Source: an uncultured Prevotella sp. (GTDB lineage: Bacteria; Bacteroidota; Bacteroidia; Bacteroidales; Bacteroidaceae). From it: a stretch of DNA of 23,074 nt. Shown one piece after another: positions 7,695 through 15,539 of the stretch. Under the pieces are notes generated by a model that was not told where the DNA came from, did no database searches, and saw only the letters and a list, made by a program, of their open reading frames with translations. The first letter of the stretch is position 1; each line of letters begins with the position of its first letter. The DNA is taken from NCBI RefSeq assembly GCF_900549175.1, contig NZ_URNN01000045.1, positions 1 through 23,074 of the forward strand, given 5' to 3'. Both the position numbers and the translations under genes were made by a program.

Positions 7695-10694
7695 ATGAAA
7701 GAAAGACAGATAGAAGACCACTTGATTGACAAGTTAAGAAATGACTTGAAATATGTCTATCGTGAAGATATTTACGATAGGGATACTCTTGAACGCAATT
7801 TCCGTGAGAAGTTTGAGCGTCTTAACCGTGTTCATCTTTCGGATTCGGAATTTACACGGCTATTGGAAGACATTACGGATTCAGATGTATATGTCTCGTC
7901 AAAAAGACTGCGTGAGCGCAATACGTTTTTCCGTGAGGACGGAACCCCGCTGCAATACACGTTGGTCAATATAAGGGACTGGTGTAAGAATGACTATGAG
8001 GTTGTACGTCAGTTGCGTATCAATACGCGTAACAGTTTTCAGCGATATGATGTCATACTGCTGGTTAACGGTTTGCCTCTTGTGCAGATAGAACTCAAAA
8101 CACTTGAAGTCAGTCCGCGGCGGGCCATGCAGCAGATTGCCGGTTATAAGAGTGATGTGGGCAATGGATATACTAATTCATTGCTTTGCTTCATTCAGAT
8201 GTTTATCGTAAGCAATCAGACGAATACATATTACTTTGCCAATAACAATAATCAGCATTTCAATTTCAATGCCGATGAACATTTCCTACCCGTATATAGT
8301 TGGGCGGATGAAAATAATAAAAAGATAAGCGGGCTTGATGCTTTTGCTGACGCTTTCCTCTCAAAGTGCAAATTGGGAGAGATGATAAGCCGTTATATGG
8401 TACTTGTTGCCAGTGAGCAAAAAGTATTGATGATGCGCCCGTATCAGATTTATGCAGTAAAGGCTATTGTCAAATGTATAGAGGAGAATCGCGGGAACGG
8501 TTATATATGGCACACGACGGGAAGCGGCAAGACTCTCACTTCCTTTAAAGCTGCCACTTTGCTGAAAGACAATCCTGATATTGCAAAGTGCCTGTTTGTT
8601 GTTGACCGGAAAGACCTTGACCGTCAGACACGTGAAGAGTTCAACAAGTTTCAGGAAAACTGTGTGGAAGAAAATACCAATACGGAATCTCTTGTACGTA
8701 GGATGTTGTCGGTAGACTACAAAGACAAGATTATCGTCACCACCATCCAGAAATTGGGAATTGCCTTAGACCCACAAAACAGAAAGAACTATCAGGAGGA
8801 ACTGGCAGAGCTGAAGGATGAAAGAATCGTCTTCATATTCGATGAGTGCCATCGTTCACAGTTTGGAGATAATCATAATGCTATCAAGGAGTTCTTCCCC
8901 AAAGCCCAGCTCTTCGGCTTCACAGGTACACCGATATTCGACAGGAATGCCACATACGTACAGGCAACAGGAGAGGAGGGCCACTATAAGACTACAGAAG
9001 ATATATTCCAAAAGGAACTGCACTCGTACACGATAACGAATGCCATTGACGACAAGAATGTATTGCGTTTCCATATAGATTATTTCAAGCCTGATGAGAA
9101 TGGCGTGCAGATGGTTGGCGGAAAAGTAAAGAAACAGGCTGTTGTCGATGCCATTCTAAATAAGCATCGTGCCGCAACCAACGACATGCGGTTCAATGCC
9201 TTGCTTGCCACAGGTTCCATCAACGAGGCGATAGAGTATTATAATCTCTTCAAAATAGAGCAGAACAGGCGGGCTGGGGAAGATGAAAACTATGTCAGGC
9301 TGAATGTCGCCTGTGTATTCTCGCCTCCGGCAGACGGTGACAAGGATATAAAGCAGATGCAGGAAGGTTTGCAGCAGGAACGTCAGGACAACGAGCAGGA
9401 TCCGGATGGAAAGAAAAAAGCTCTTGAAGAGATTATCATTGACTATAACAGACAATACGGAACAAATCATTCCATAACAGAGTTTGATGCTTATTATCAG
9501 GATGTACAGCAGAGGATAAAGGATCAGAAATATTCCAATAAGGACTATCCTCATCATAACAAGATTGACATTACCATCGTGGTGGATATGTTGCTTACCG
9601 GTTTTGATTCAAAGTATCTGAACACACTGTATGTCGATAAGAATTTGAAATGGCATGGCTTGGTACAGGCATTTTCACGTACTAACCGTGTTTTGAATGA
9701 TACGAAACCATACGGCAATATTCTCGATTTCCGCGGCCAGCAAGTGGCCGTGGATGAAGCGATTGTACTCTTCTCCGGAGAGAAAGACGAAAGGGCGCGG
9801 CAAGTATGGCTGGTTGAGCCGGTATCTGCCATTATAAAGAAATATAACGATGCTGTCAAGAGTCTGCGGGAATTCATGAATCTGCATGATTTGGAATTTA
9901 AGGCTGAAGAGGTGGCGAACCTGAGAGGAGATGATGCAAAGGCCGGTTTCATCAACCATTTTAAGGAAGTGCAGAGATATAAGACCCAGTTGAATCAATA
10001 TACAGACATCATTGAGACTGCAAATGATGAACCGGGATTTGCCAATGAGGGGATGGCATCTTACGGATTTACAGATAATGAATTATCCGCGTTCCGTGGT
10101 GCATATTTGGATTTGGCTAAGGAACTTCGGGACAGACGAGATAAGAAGAAAGATGACGTATCCGATACGATAGATGAACTGGACTTCGAGTTTGTGCTGT
10201 TTGCATCGGCTATAATCGACTATGACTATATCATGGAACTTATAGCACGCTATTACAGCGGCGTTCCTTCTATGTCGAAGATGACGAAGGAGCAACTGAT
10301 AAGTCTGATATGTTCAAGTTCAAATATGCTTGATGAGCGTGATGATATTATAGCCTTCATAAACAGTCATGATTCTGATAGTTTGAACGGCAAGACTGTG
10401 CAGGAAATCAAAGACGAATATGAAGTGTTTAAGACTGAAAAATTTGCAGCCGAACTGTCACGCATTGCAGATGTTCACGGATTAAATATCGTTTCGTTGC
10501 AGCAGTTTGTCAATGATATCGTTGAACGGAAGATATTTGATGGGGAGAAACTTAACGAATTGCTTGAACCGCTGGATTTAGGTTGGAAAGCACGGGCGAA
10601 AGAAGAAATGGCATTGATGACAGATTTGACACCGCTATTGAAAAAGATGGCAGCAGGTCAGGAAATATCAGGATTGTCGGCATATGATGAATGA
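7695..10694 (+). CDS. hsdR: Type I restriction enzyme R subunit
   Basis: HsdR is the motor and nuclease subunit of a type I restriction-modification enzyme. It translocates DNA using ATP and cuts at distant sites. The 999-residue product has the N-terminal PD-(D/E)xK nuclease, with D119 and E133-L-K135 in the stretch LPLVQIELKTLE. The superfamily 2 helicase follows: Walker A HTTGSGKT at residues 273-280, DECH at 383-386, GFTGTPIF soon after, and a motif VI-like QAFSRTNRVLND. The C-terminal part resembles the helical assembly domain of EcoR124I-type subunits. All catalytic residues I can check are present. The gene overlaps hsdS by 11 bases, and the operon continues through hsdS, a DUF262 gene and hsdM. 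The start at 7695 is the first ATG and gives the expected N-terminus. Confidence 0.95.
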   Translation: MKERQIEDHLIDKLRNDLKYVYREDIYDRDTLERNFREKFERLNRVHLSDSEFTRLLEDITDSDVYVSSKRLRERNTFFREDGTPLQYTLVNIRDWCKNDYEVVRQLRINTRNSFQRYDVILLVNGLPLVQIELKTLEVSPRRAMQQIAGYKSDVGNGYTNSLLCFIQMFIVSNQTNTYYFANNNNQHFNFNADEHFLPVYSWADENNKKISGLDAFADAFLSKCKLGEMISRYMVLVASEQKVLMMRPYQIYAVKAIVKCIEENRGNGYIWHTTGSGKTLTSFKAATLLKDNPDIAKCLFVVDRKDLDRQTREEFNKFQENCVEENTNTESLVRRMLSVDYKDKIIVTTIQKLGIALDPQNRKNYQEELAELKDERIVFIFDECHRSQFGDNHNAIKEFFPKAQLFGFTGTPIFDRNATYVQATGEEGHYKTTEDIFQKELHSYTITNAIDDKNVLRFHIDYFKPDENGVQMVGGKVKKQAVVDAILNKHRAATNDMRFNALLATGSINEAIEYYNLFKIEQNRRAGEDENYVRLNVACVFSPPADGDKDIKQMQEGLQQERQDNEQDPDGKKKALEEIIIDYNRQYGTNHSITEFDAYYQDVQQRIKDQKYSNKDYPHHNKIDITIVVDMLLTGFDSKYLNTLYVDKNLKWHGLVQAFSRTNRVLNDTKPYGNILDFRGQQVAVDEAIVLFSGEKDERARQVWLVEPVSAIIKKYNDAVKSLREFMNLHDLEFKAEEVANLRGDDAKAGFINHFKEVQRYKTQLNQYTDIIETANDEPGFANEGMASYGFTDNELSAFRGAYLDLAKELRDRRDKKKDDVSDTIDELDFEFVLFASAIIDYDYIMELIARYYSGVPSMSKMTKEQLISLICSSSNMLDERDDIIAFINSHDSDSLNGKTVQEIKDEYEVFKTEKFAAELSRIADVHGLNIVSLQQFVNDIVERKIFDGEKLNELLEPLDLGWKARAKEEMALMTDLTPLLKKMAAGQEISGLSAYDE

Positions 10695-11745
10695 TATGGC
10701 TAAAGCGTGTGATATAAAGGGAACAAGTAACAAAAGACTTGTTCCTGAACTTCGTTTCCCTGAGTTTGAAAAGGAGGGGGAATGGGAAGAAAAGAAATTA
10801 GGAGAGTGCTTGCTACAATCTCCTGACTATGGATTAAATGCTCCTGCAGTCCCCTTTTCTCCAAAATTGCCAACTTATTTGCGAATAACAGATATTTCTG
10901 ATGATGGTAAATTTATAAAAGAAGGAAAAGTTTCTGTAAATGCTGTATTAACAGAGGCTAATTCTTTACAGGATGGAGATATTGTTTTTGCAAGGACTGG
11001 TGCAAGTGTGGGAAAAACGTACAAATACAGAAAAGGAGACGGTCAATTGGTATTTGCTGGGTTTTTAATCAGAATAAAACCCAATACTCTCAAATATAAT
11101 TCGGAGTTTACTTTTCAATACTTATTGACAGATACCTATAAAAAATGGGTTAGTATAATATCAGTCAGGAGTGGTCAGCCAGGAATTAATAGTAACGAAT
11201 ATTCGTCTTTATCTATTCCATTCCCACCCCTTGCCGAACAACAAAAAATAGCAGAATGTCTATCATCAATAGATGAAGAGATTAGTGTTATAAAAGAAAA
11301 GGTAGAGCAATTGAAGGTACATAAGAAAGGTCTTATGCAGAAACTTTTTCCTGTTGTGGGAAAGCTTGTTCCAGGACTTCGTTTTCCGGAGTTTAAAAAG
11401 GATGAGGAATGGGAAAACAAAAGGTTAGAAGATTTATGTAAAATAGGAAACGGCAAAGACTATAAACATCTCAATAAAGGCTGTATTCCTGTTTATGGGT
11501 CTGGTGGATATATGACATCTGTTGATAGTTTTCTATATGATGGTGATAGCGTTTGTATAGGGAGAAAAGGTACTATTGATAGGCCGATTTTTCTTACAGG
11601 TAAATTTTGGACTGTAGATACTTTGTTTTATACTCATTCTTTCTGCTATTGTCTACCCAAATTCTTATATTGTGTTTTTCAACAAATAGATTGGTATAGA
11701 TATAATGAAGCAGGTGGAGTTCCTAGCCTATCAAAAAAACAATAG
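10684..11745 (+). CDS. hsdS: Type I restriction specificity subunit, truncated by a -1 frameshift
   Basis: HsdS chooses the DNA target and anchors HsdM and HsdR. The readable frame gives 353 residues. It contains a conserved N-terminal segment RLVPELRFPEF, target recognition domain 1 (about residues 25-175), and a central coiled region with EQQKIAECLSSIDEE near residues 185-199. The repeat KLVPGLRFPEF and target recognition domain 2 follow. It stops at TAG (11743-11745) directly after a run of seven A at 11733-11739. The missing C-terminal conserved region is encoded just downstream in the -1 frame, so a full-length protein would have about 408 residues, normal for the family. The reading changes frame exactly at the A run, so phase variation, programmed -1 frameshifting or a read error are all possible. 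The start may be 10684 or the ATG at 10696. Base composition is more AT-rich than hsdR. Confidence 0.9.
   Translation: MMNDMAKACDIKGTSNKRLVPELRFPEFEKEGEWEEKKLGECLLQSPDYGLNAPAVPFSPKLPTYLRITDISDDGKFIKEGKVSVNAVLTEANSLQDGDIVFARTGASVGKTYKYRKGDGQLVFAGFLIRIKPNTLKYNSEFTFQYLLTDTYKKWVSIISVRSGQPGINSNEYSSLSIPFPPLAEQQKIAECLSSIDEEISVIKEKVEQLKVHKKGLMQKLFPVVGKLVPGLRFPEFKKDEEWENKRLEDLCKIGNGKDYKHLNKGCIPVYGSGGYMTSVDSFLYDGDSVCIGRKGTIDRPIFLTGKFWTVDTLFYTHSFCYCLPKFLYCVFQQIDWYRYNEAGGVPSLSKKQ
10738..10805 (+). repeat. hsdS internal direct repeat A, copy 1
   Basis: This segment encodes the N-terminal conserved stretch RLVPELRFPEFEKEGEWE. It is closely similar to 11365-11432, 627 bases downstream, which encodes KLVPGLRFPEFKKDEEWE. 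The pair marks the start of each half of the two-fold HsdS architecture. Confidence 0.8.
11219..11352 (+). repeat. hsdS internal direct repeat B, copy 1
   Basis: This encodes the first coiled conserved region, from PFPPLAEQQKIAECLS to HKKGLMQKLFP. It repeats 542 bases downstream at 11761-11894. The core AAAAAATAGCAGAATGTCT is shared by both copies without change. Confidence 0.82.
11365..11432 (+). repeat. hsdS internal direct repeat A, copy 2
   Basis: This is the second copy of the repeat that begins each half of HsdS, lying in the central conserved region just before target recognition domain 2. High DNA identity with 10738-10805 makes it a possible site for homologous exchange of recognition domains. 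Confidence 0.8.
11733..11739 (+). other. A7 tract / slippery site at the hsdS frameshift
   Basis: Seven A follow TC, so the codons are TCA AAA AAA CAA TAG. The heptamer A AAA AAA is a known type of bacterial -1 slippery sequence. A -1 slip gives ACA ATA GAG and re-enters the frame encoding the missing HsdS C-terminus. An eighth A in the tract would restore the same reading in the DNA. No stem-loop or Shine-Dalgarno stimulator was established. Confidence 0.7.
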
Positions 11746-11909
11746 AGAATATAAGACTTCCTTTCCCATCTCCTGCTGAACAGCAAAAAATAGCAGAATG
11801 TCTCTCGTCAATAGATGAATTAATAAGTCTATATGAAAACAAAGCGACTTTACTGGAACTGCATAAGAAGGGACTGATGCAACGATTATTTCCGAAACAA
11901 ATAAATTAA
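11739..11909 (+). pseudogene. C-terminal conserved region of hsdS in the -1 frame
   Basis: In the frame beginning at 11739 the sequence reads TIENIRLPFPSPAEQQKIAE and continues through CLSSIDELISLYENKA to HKKGLMQRLFPKQIN and a TAA at 11907-11909. This matches the first conserved region of the same protein (PFPPLAEQQKIAECLSSIDEE ... HKKGLMQKLFP) and is what a complete HsdS should have at its C-terminus. It has no start codon of its own in a good position, so it can be made only through the frameshift or after a one-base change. The frame has no internal stop, which argues that the break is recent or that the segment is still used. Confidence 0.85.
11761..11894 (+). repeat. hsdS internal direct repeat B, copy 2
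   Basis: This is the second copy of the coiled conserved region, downstream of the frameshift. Its strong match to copy 1 supports the view that it belongs to the same gene as the interrupted hsdS. Confidence 0.82.
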
Positions 11910-11932
11910 TGCGTAACAAATAAAATAATAAT

Positions 11933-13603
11933 ATGACAGGCATACAAGATTCAACAACCAATAATTTTAGTTCACTGATTAGAGGTGGAAGTAAATTTAT
12001 CATTCCCCAATTCCAAAGAGATTATTCTTGGGATACAGAACAGTGGGACGATTTGTGGATGGACATAGAAAATATGATCTCAGAAAATGGAGACCATTAT
12101 ATGGGCTATCTTGTTTTGCAAACGGCGAATAACAACAAGTCAATAATCATTGATGGACAACAACGTTTCACAACTATTACAATAATTATCCTTGCAGCCA
12201 TAAAGGCTATTCAAAAATTGGTTAATAAAGGTATAGAGGTTGAAGATAACCAAAGACGCATAGATGCACTTAAAACCACGTATATAGGAAATATGGATCC
12301 TGTATCTTTGGAATATGACAATATCCTTATACTTAACAGAAACAACAACGCTTATTATAAGGATTATATTGTCAAATTGGACGAGTTAAAGATTCGCAAT
12401 ACATCTTATACCGAGAAACTGATGAAAAAGTGTTTTGAATGGTTTGAGAAACATGTCGAAAGTAAATATAATACAGGTAAGGATTATGCCCAGTTTATAA
12501 CATATTTGGTTAACAACCTATTTTTCACGATCATTAAAGTTAGTGATGACATGAACGCTTTCCGAGTTTTTGAAACTCTCAATGCTCGTGGTGTACAATT
12601 ATCCTCTGCTGATTTGTTGAAAAACTATCTTTTCTCATTGGTTGACAAAGCGTCAGAACATCCAGAAAGAATAAACGCATTGGAAGAAAAATGGTCAAAA
12701 CTGACAAATAATGTCAAGGCTGAAAAGCTACCAGAGTTTATTAGGTATTATTGGAATTCAAAGAATAAGACTGTACGTTCTAACGAGCTTTTCAAGGTTA
12801 TACGTAAAAATATAATATCAGACAGTCAAGTTTTTGAAATCATAAATGAAATGATCAAATACAGTGATATTTACATGGCCTTAAAAAAATCTTCAGATGA
12901 ACTTTGGCAAAGTAATTCGGAAATACAAGAGAACATAAATCTCTTAAATATATTCGGACTTAAACAGTCAACATCCATGTTAATGGCTGCTTATATTAAT
13001 TTGTCTCAAGAGCTGTTTATTAGGGTTTTAAAGGATTCTATTATTATTAGTTTTAGATATAGTATAATATGCGGAAAGAATCCCAATGAGGTAGAACGTG
13101 TGTATAATGACGTTGCGATGCAAATCACACACAATAAAAGTTACCAAAGAGAAATCTTAAAGAAAATATATGTCGCAGATAATGAGTTCAATGTTGCATT
13201 TGAGACAAAGGCTTTTCCTGAGAACTCCAAAAACAATAAGATTATAAAGTATGTTTTAGGAAAAATAGAGCGTTTCAAGGGAAGTATGAGAGATATTGGA
13301 TTGGATAGCGCGACTGATACAATTGAACATATTTATCCGCAAAATCCGAATGACGAATGGGATAATGATGACATGGAATCTTTTATTTATAGATTGGGTA
13401 ACTTGTGTTTGTTAGAAAGAAGATTAAATAAGGGCATAGAAAATCAGGCATATAAAATAAAGATAGAAGCTTATAAACAATCTTCGTTTATGACGACAAA
13501 ATCTATTTCGGATAATTATAATGAATGGAATCAGAACTGTATCAATCAGAGACAAAAACAAATGAGTTTCTGTGCAAAGAGCATTTGGAAAATAGATTTT
13601 TAA
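11933..13603 (+). CDS. DUF262/DUF1524 protein (GmrSD-type nuclease family) inside the hsd operon
   Basis: The 556-residue product has an N-terminal DUF262 domain with IIPQFQRDYSW (residues 23-33) and IIDGQQRFTT (residues 72-81, D74-G-Q-Q-R78). This is the ParB/Srx-like nucleotide-binding signature of GmrS. At the C-terminus is a DUF1524-type His-Me nuclease region with EHIYPQNPNDEWD (E465-H466) and LGNLCLLERRLNKG near residues 488-501. Single-chain GmrSD proteins are NTP-driven nucleases that cut modified DNA such as glucosylated hydroxymethylcytosine; BrxU is another member. The gene sits between hsdS and hsdM, 23 bases after the restored hsdS stop and 6 bases before hsdM, so it is almost certainly co-expressed. 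Similar proteins are known as RM-linked ORFs (RloF in Campylobacter hsd loci, from memory). It is markedly AT-rich. The substrate is inferred, not seen. Confidence 0.87.
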   Translation: MTGIQDSTTNNFSSLIRGGSKFIIPQFQRDYSWDTEQWDDLWMDIENMISENGDHYMGYLVLQTANNNKSIIIDGQQRFTTITIIILAAIKAIQKLVNKGIEVEDNQRRIDALKTTYIGNMDPVSLEYDNILILNRNNNAYYKDYIVKLDELKIRNTSYTEKLMKKCFEWFEKHVESKYNTGKDYAQFITYLVNNLFFTIIKVSDDMNAFRVFETLNARGVQLSSADLLKNYLFSLVDKASEHPERINALEEKWSKLTNNVKAEKLPEFIRYYWNSKNKTVRSNELFKVIRKNIISDSQVFEIINEMIKYSDIYMALKKSSDELWQSNSEIQENINLLNIFGLKQSTSMLMAAYINLSQELFIRVLKDSIIISFRYSIICGKNPNEVERVYNDVAMQITHNKSYQREILKKIYVADNEFNVAFETKAFPENSKNNKIIKYVLGKIERFKGSMRDIGLDSATDTIEHIYPQNPNDEWDNDDMESFIYRLGNLCLLERRLNKGIENQAYKIKIEAYKQSSFMTTKSISDNYNEWNQNCINQRQKQMSFCAKSIWKIDF

Positions 13604-13609
13604 TAAGCT

Positions 13610-15235
13610 ATGACAACAAGCAAGCAAAGTGAATTGGGCAAGACCCTTTGGAATATAGCTAACAACCTGCGTGGTGCGATGATGGCGGATGATTTCCGTG
13701 ATTATATGCTGTCGTTTCTCTTTTGGAAATATCTTTCAGACAACTATATAAAGGTGGCGCAAAAAGAACTTGGCACTGATTATCCTGTAGCTACGGAAGA
13801 GAAGTTGAAGAAGTGGCAGGTTATGACCTCATTGCATATCTGGTATAAAGAGAATGAGGAAGATGCGCCGCTTTTTGAAAAACAGATGCGCCGCAAAATT
13901 CATTATGTAATCGAGCCGCAATATTTGTGGGACAACATTGTAGAACTGGCAAGAACACAAAGCGCTGATTTGCTCAGTACACTGCAGGATGGTTTCAAGT
14001 ATATAGAGAATGAATCTTTTGAAAGTTCTTTCAAGGGCTTGTTCTCTGAGATTAATCTCGATTCAGAGAAATTGGGTAAGAACTATACGGAACGAAACCT
14101 TCTTCTGTCTAAGGTTATCAAGACAATATCCGACGGGCTTACGGAATTTACATCCGATTCTGATTCGCTTGGCGATGCATACGAATATCTTATCGGGCAG
14201 TTTGCTGCAGGTGGCGGACAGAAAGCTGGAGAGTTTTATACTCCTCAGATGATTTCTACAATATTGTCACGTATCGTAACCTTGGACTGTCAGAACCCGG
14301 CAACGGGAAAGAAGAGCAAAATAAACAGGGTCTTGGACTTTGCGTGCGGTTCAGGTTCGCTTTTGTTGAATGTGCGTCATGAGATGGGCGACAGCGGTAT
14401 CGGCAAGATTTATGGTCAGGAAAAGAATATAACGACTTATAACCTCGCCCGAATGAACATGCTTCTGCATGGGGTGAAAGATACTGAATTTGAGATTTTT
14501 CATGGTGACTCATTAGCAAATGACTGGAGCATACTGAATGAGCAGAATCCTGCAAAGAAGATTACATTTGACGCTGTTGTGGCAAACCCTCCGTTCTCTT
14601 TACGTTGGGAGCCTACGGAAGAGACTGCAAAAGATTTCCGTTTCAGCCGATACGGTGTTGCACCGAAATCGGCTGCTGACTTTGCATTCCTATTGCATGG
14701 CTTCCATTTCCTGAGCGAAGAAGGGACCATGGCTATCATCCTGCCGCATGGAGTGTTGTTCCGTGGCGGCAAGGAACTTGCCATAAGAAAGAAACTGATA
14801 GAGGACGACAACATTGACGCCATCATAGGGTTACCTGCCAATCTTTTCTATTCGACAGGAATACCGGTTTGCCTCATTGTATTAAAGAAGTGTCGTAAGA
14901 ATGATAAGATTCTTTTCATCAACGCCAGTTCAGATGAGCATTATGAGAAAGGTAAGCGACAGAACTATCTTCGCGATGAGGATGTGGATAAAATCGTTTC
15001 TACATACCAGTATCGCAAGGAAGAGACACGCTATTCACGTCAGGTCTCGTTGCAAGAGATTAAAGAAAATGAATACAACCTGAACATTACCCGTTATGTG
15101 AACCTGTCAAAGGAGGAAGAGCGTATTGACTTGCTGGCTGTGAACAGAGAGCTTAAAAAGATAGACGAACAGATAGAAAAAGCCCGCAACCGGCATAATG
15201 AATTCCTGAGAGAATTAGGATTGCCAGAAATTTGA
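13610..15235 (+). CDS. hsdM: Type I restriction-modification N6-adenine methyltransferase subunit
   Basis: HsdM methylates adenine within the site chosen by HsdS and protects host DNA. The 541-residue product has the N-terminal helical HsdM domain (about residues 1-140), then the methyltransferase domain. This carries the SAM-binding motif VLDFACGSGSLLL (residues 241-253) and the catalytic NPPF at 326-329. A C-terminal coiled tail, near residues 500-541, fits contact with HsdS. Length and motifs are normal and no damage is seen. It is the last gene of the operon, 6 bases after the DUF262 gene. The order R-S-x-M is less common than M-S-R or R-M-S. Because hsdM comes last, its expression depends on transcription through the AT-rich hsdS-DUF262 part, unless there is an internal promoter I did not find. 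Confidence 0.95.
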   Translation: MTTSKQSELGKTLWNIANNLRGAMMADDFRDYMLSFLFWKYLSDNYIKVAQKELGTDYPVATEEKLKKWQVMTSLHIWYKENEEDAPLFEKQMRRKIHYVIEPQYLWDNIVELARTQSADLLSTLQDGFKYIENESFESSFKGLFSEINLDSEKLGKNYTERNLLLSKVIKTISDGLTEFTSDSDSLGDAYEYLIGQFAAGGGQKAGEFYTPQMISTILSRIVTLDCQNPATGKKSKINRVLDFACGSGSLLLNVRHEMGDSGIGKIYGQEKNITTYNLARMNMLLHGVKDTEFEIFHGDSLANDWSILNEQNPAKKITFDAVVANPPFSLRWEPTEETAKDFRFSRYGVAPKSAADFAFLLHGFHFLSEEGTMAIILPHGVLFRGGKELAIRKKLIEDDNIDAIIGLPANLFYSTGIPVCLIVLKKCRKNDKILFINASSDEHYEKGKRQNYLRDEDVDKIVSTYQYRKEETRYSRQVSLQEIKENEYNLNITRYVNLSKEEERIDLLAVNRELKKIDEQIEKARNRHNEFLRELGLPEI

Positions 15236-15279
15236 ATTTGGAGAGTTATATGTCTTGTTAAAAATAAAAGGTATTATAT

Positions 15280-15343
15280 TGTTCCGAAAAAAAAAGCATT
15301 TGCTTAGCATAATGAAAAAGTCACCATATTTCATTTTGGAACA
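15280..15343. other. Possible branched stem structure after hsdM
   Basis: An outer pairing TGTTCC-(g)-AA / TTGGAACA (15280-15288 with 15336-15343, one bulged base) encloses two small hairpins. These are AAGC/GCTT (15294-15305) and AATGAAA/TTTCATT (15311-15335). A run of nine A lies at 15287-15295. The layout was read by eye; no energy was computed, and AT-rich sequence pairs easily by chance. Confidence 0.3.
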
Positions 15344-15355
15344 GATTGGTATCTA

Positions 15356-15395
15356 ATCCCCATTGCCTTCTTACTGAAAGTGAGACAATGGGGAT
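15356..15395 (+). terminator. Stem-loop in the hsdM-flavodoxin gap, possible terminator
   Basis: ATCCCCATTG (15356-15365) pairs perfectly with CAATGGGGAT (15386-15395). Within it TCTTACT/AGTGAGA pairs over seven bases around a GAA loop, leaving a 3-base bulge. It is a strong helix of about 17 bp after hsdM, but no T-run follows on either strand. Termination is therefore only one option; a regulatory or RNA-stabilising hairpin is another. Confidence 0.5.
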
Positions 15396-15496
15396 AAATC
15401 TTCCCAGCCAAACAGAAATTAACGGAACGGATAAGAAAAAACGATAAACAAACCTAAAACACGATATCTGTTGAGCGTGTTATAAGCATTGTGATG

Positions 15497-15504
15497 TATT
15501 TTTG
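15497..15504 (+). promoter_or_regulatory. -7 box of the flavodoxin operon
   Basis: TATTTTTG is an exact TAnnTTTG match, 35 bases before the ATG at 15540, leaving a normal short leader. A TTG at 15471-15473 is a loose -33 candidate with long spacing. A second match, TAAATTTG at 15525-15532, is only seven bases before the ATG and so less likely. Confidence 0.55.
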
Positions 15505-15539
15505 CACTCGGTTAGTTAACGATTTAAATTTGTATCACA

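Larger units (their letters stand above)
15236..15539. other. 304-base intergenic region, hsdM to flavodoxin
   Basis: No convincing coding frame was seen. The gap holds the possible branched structure at 15280-15343, the strong stem-loop at 15356-15395 and the flavodoxin promoter at 15497-15504. It also marks the border between the restriction operon and the redox operon. Confidence 0.6.

Noticed and set aside
10684..11909. Invertible hsdS shufflon
   Set aside because: The hsdS repeats are direct, not inverted. No second hsdS copy and no tyrosine or serine recombinase is present in the window.
15236..15539. Retron or reverse-transcriptase-linked RNA
   Set aside because: The region has stem-loops, but no reverse transcriptase gene is present and the structure does not match a known retron RNA layout.
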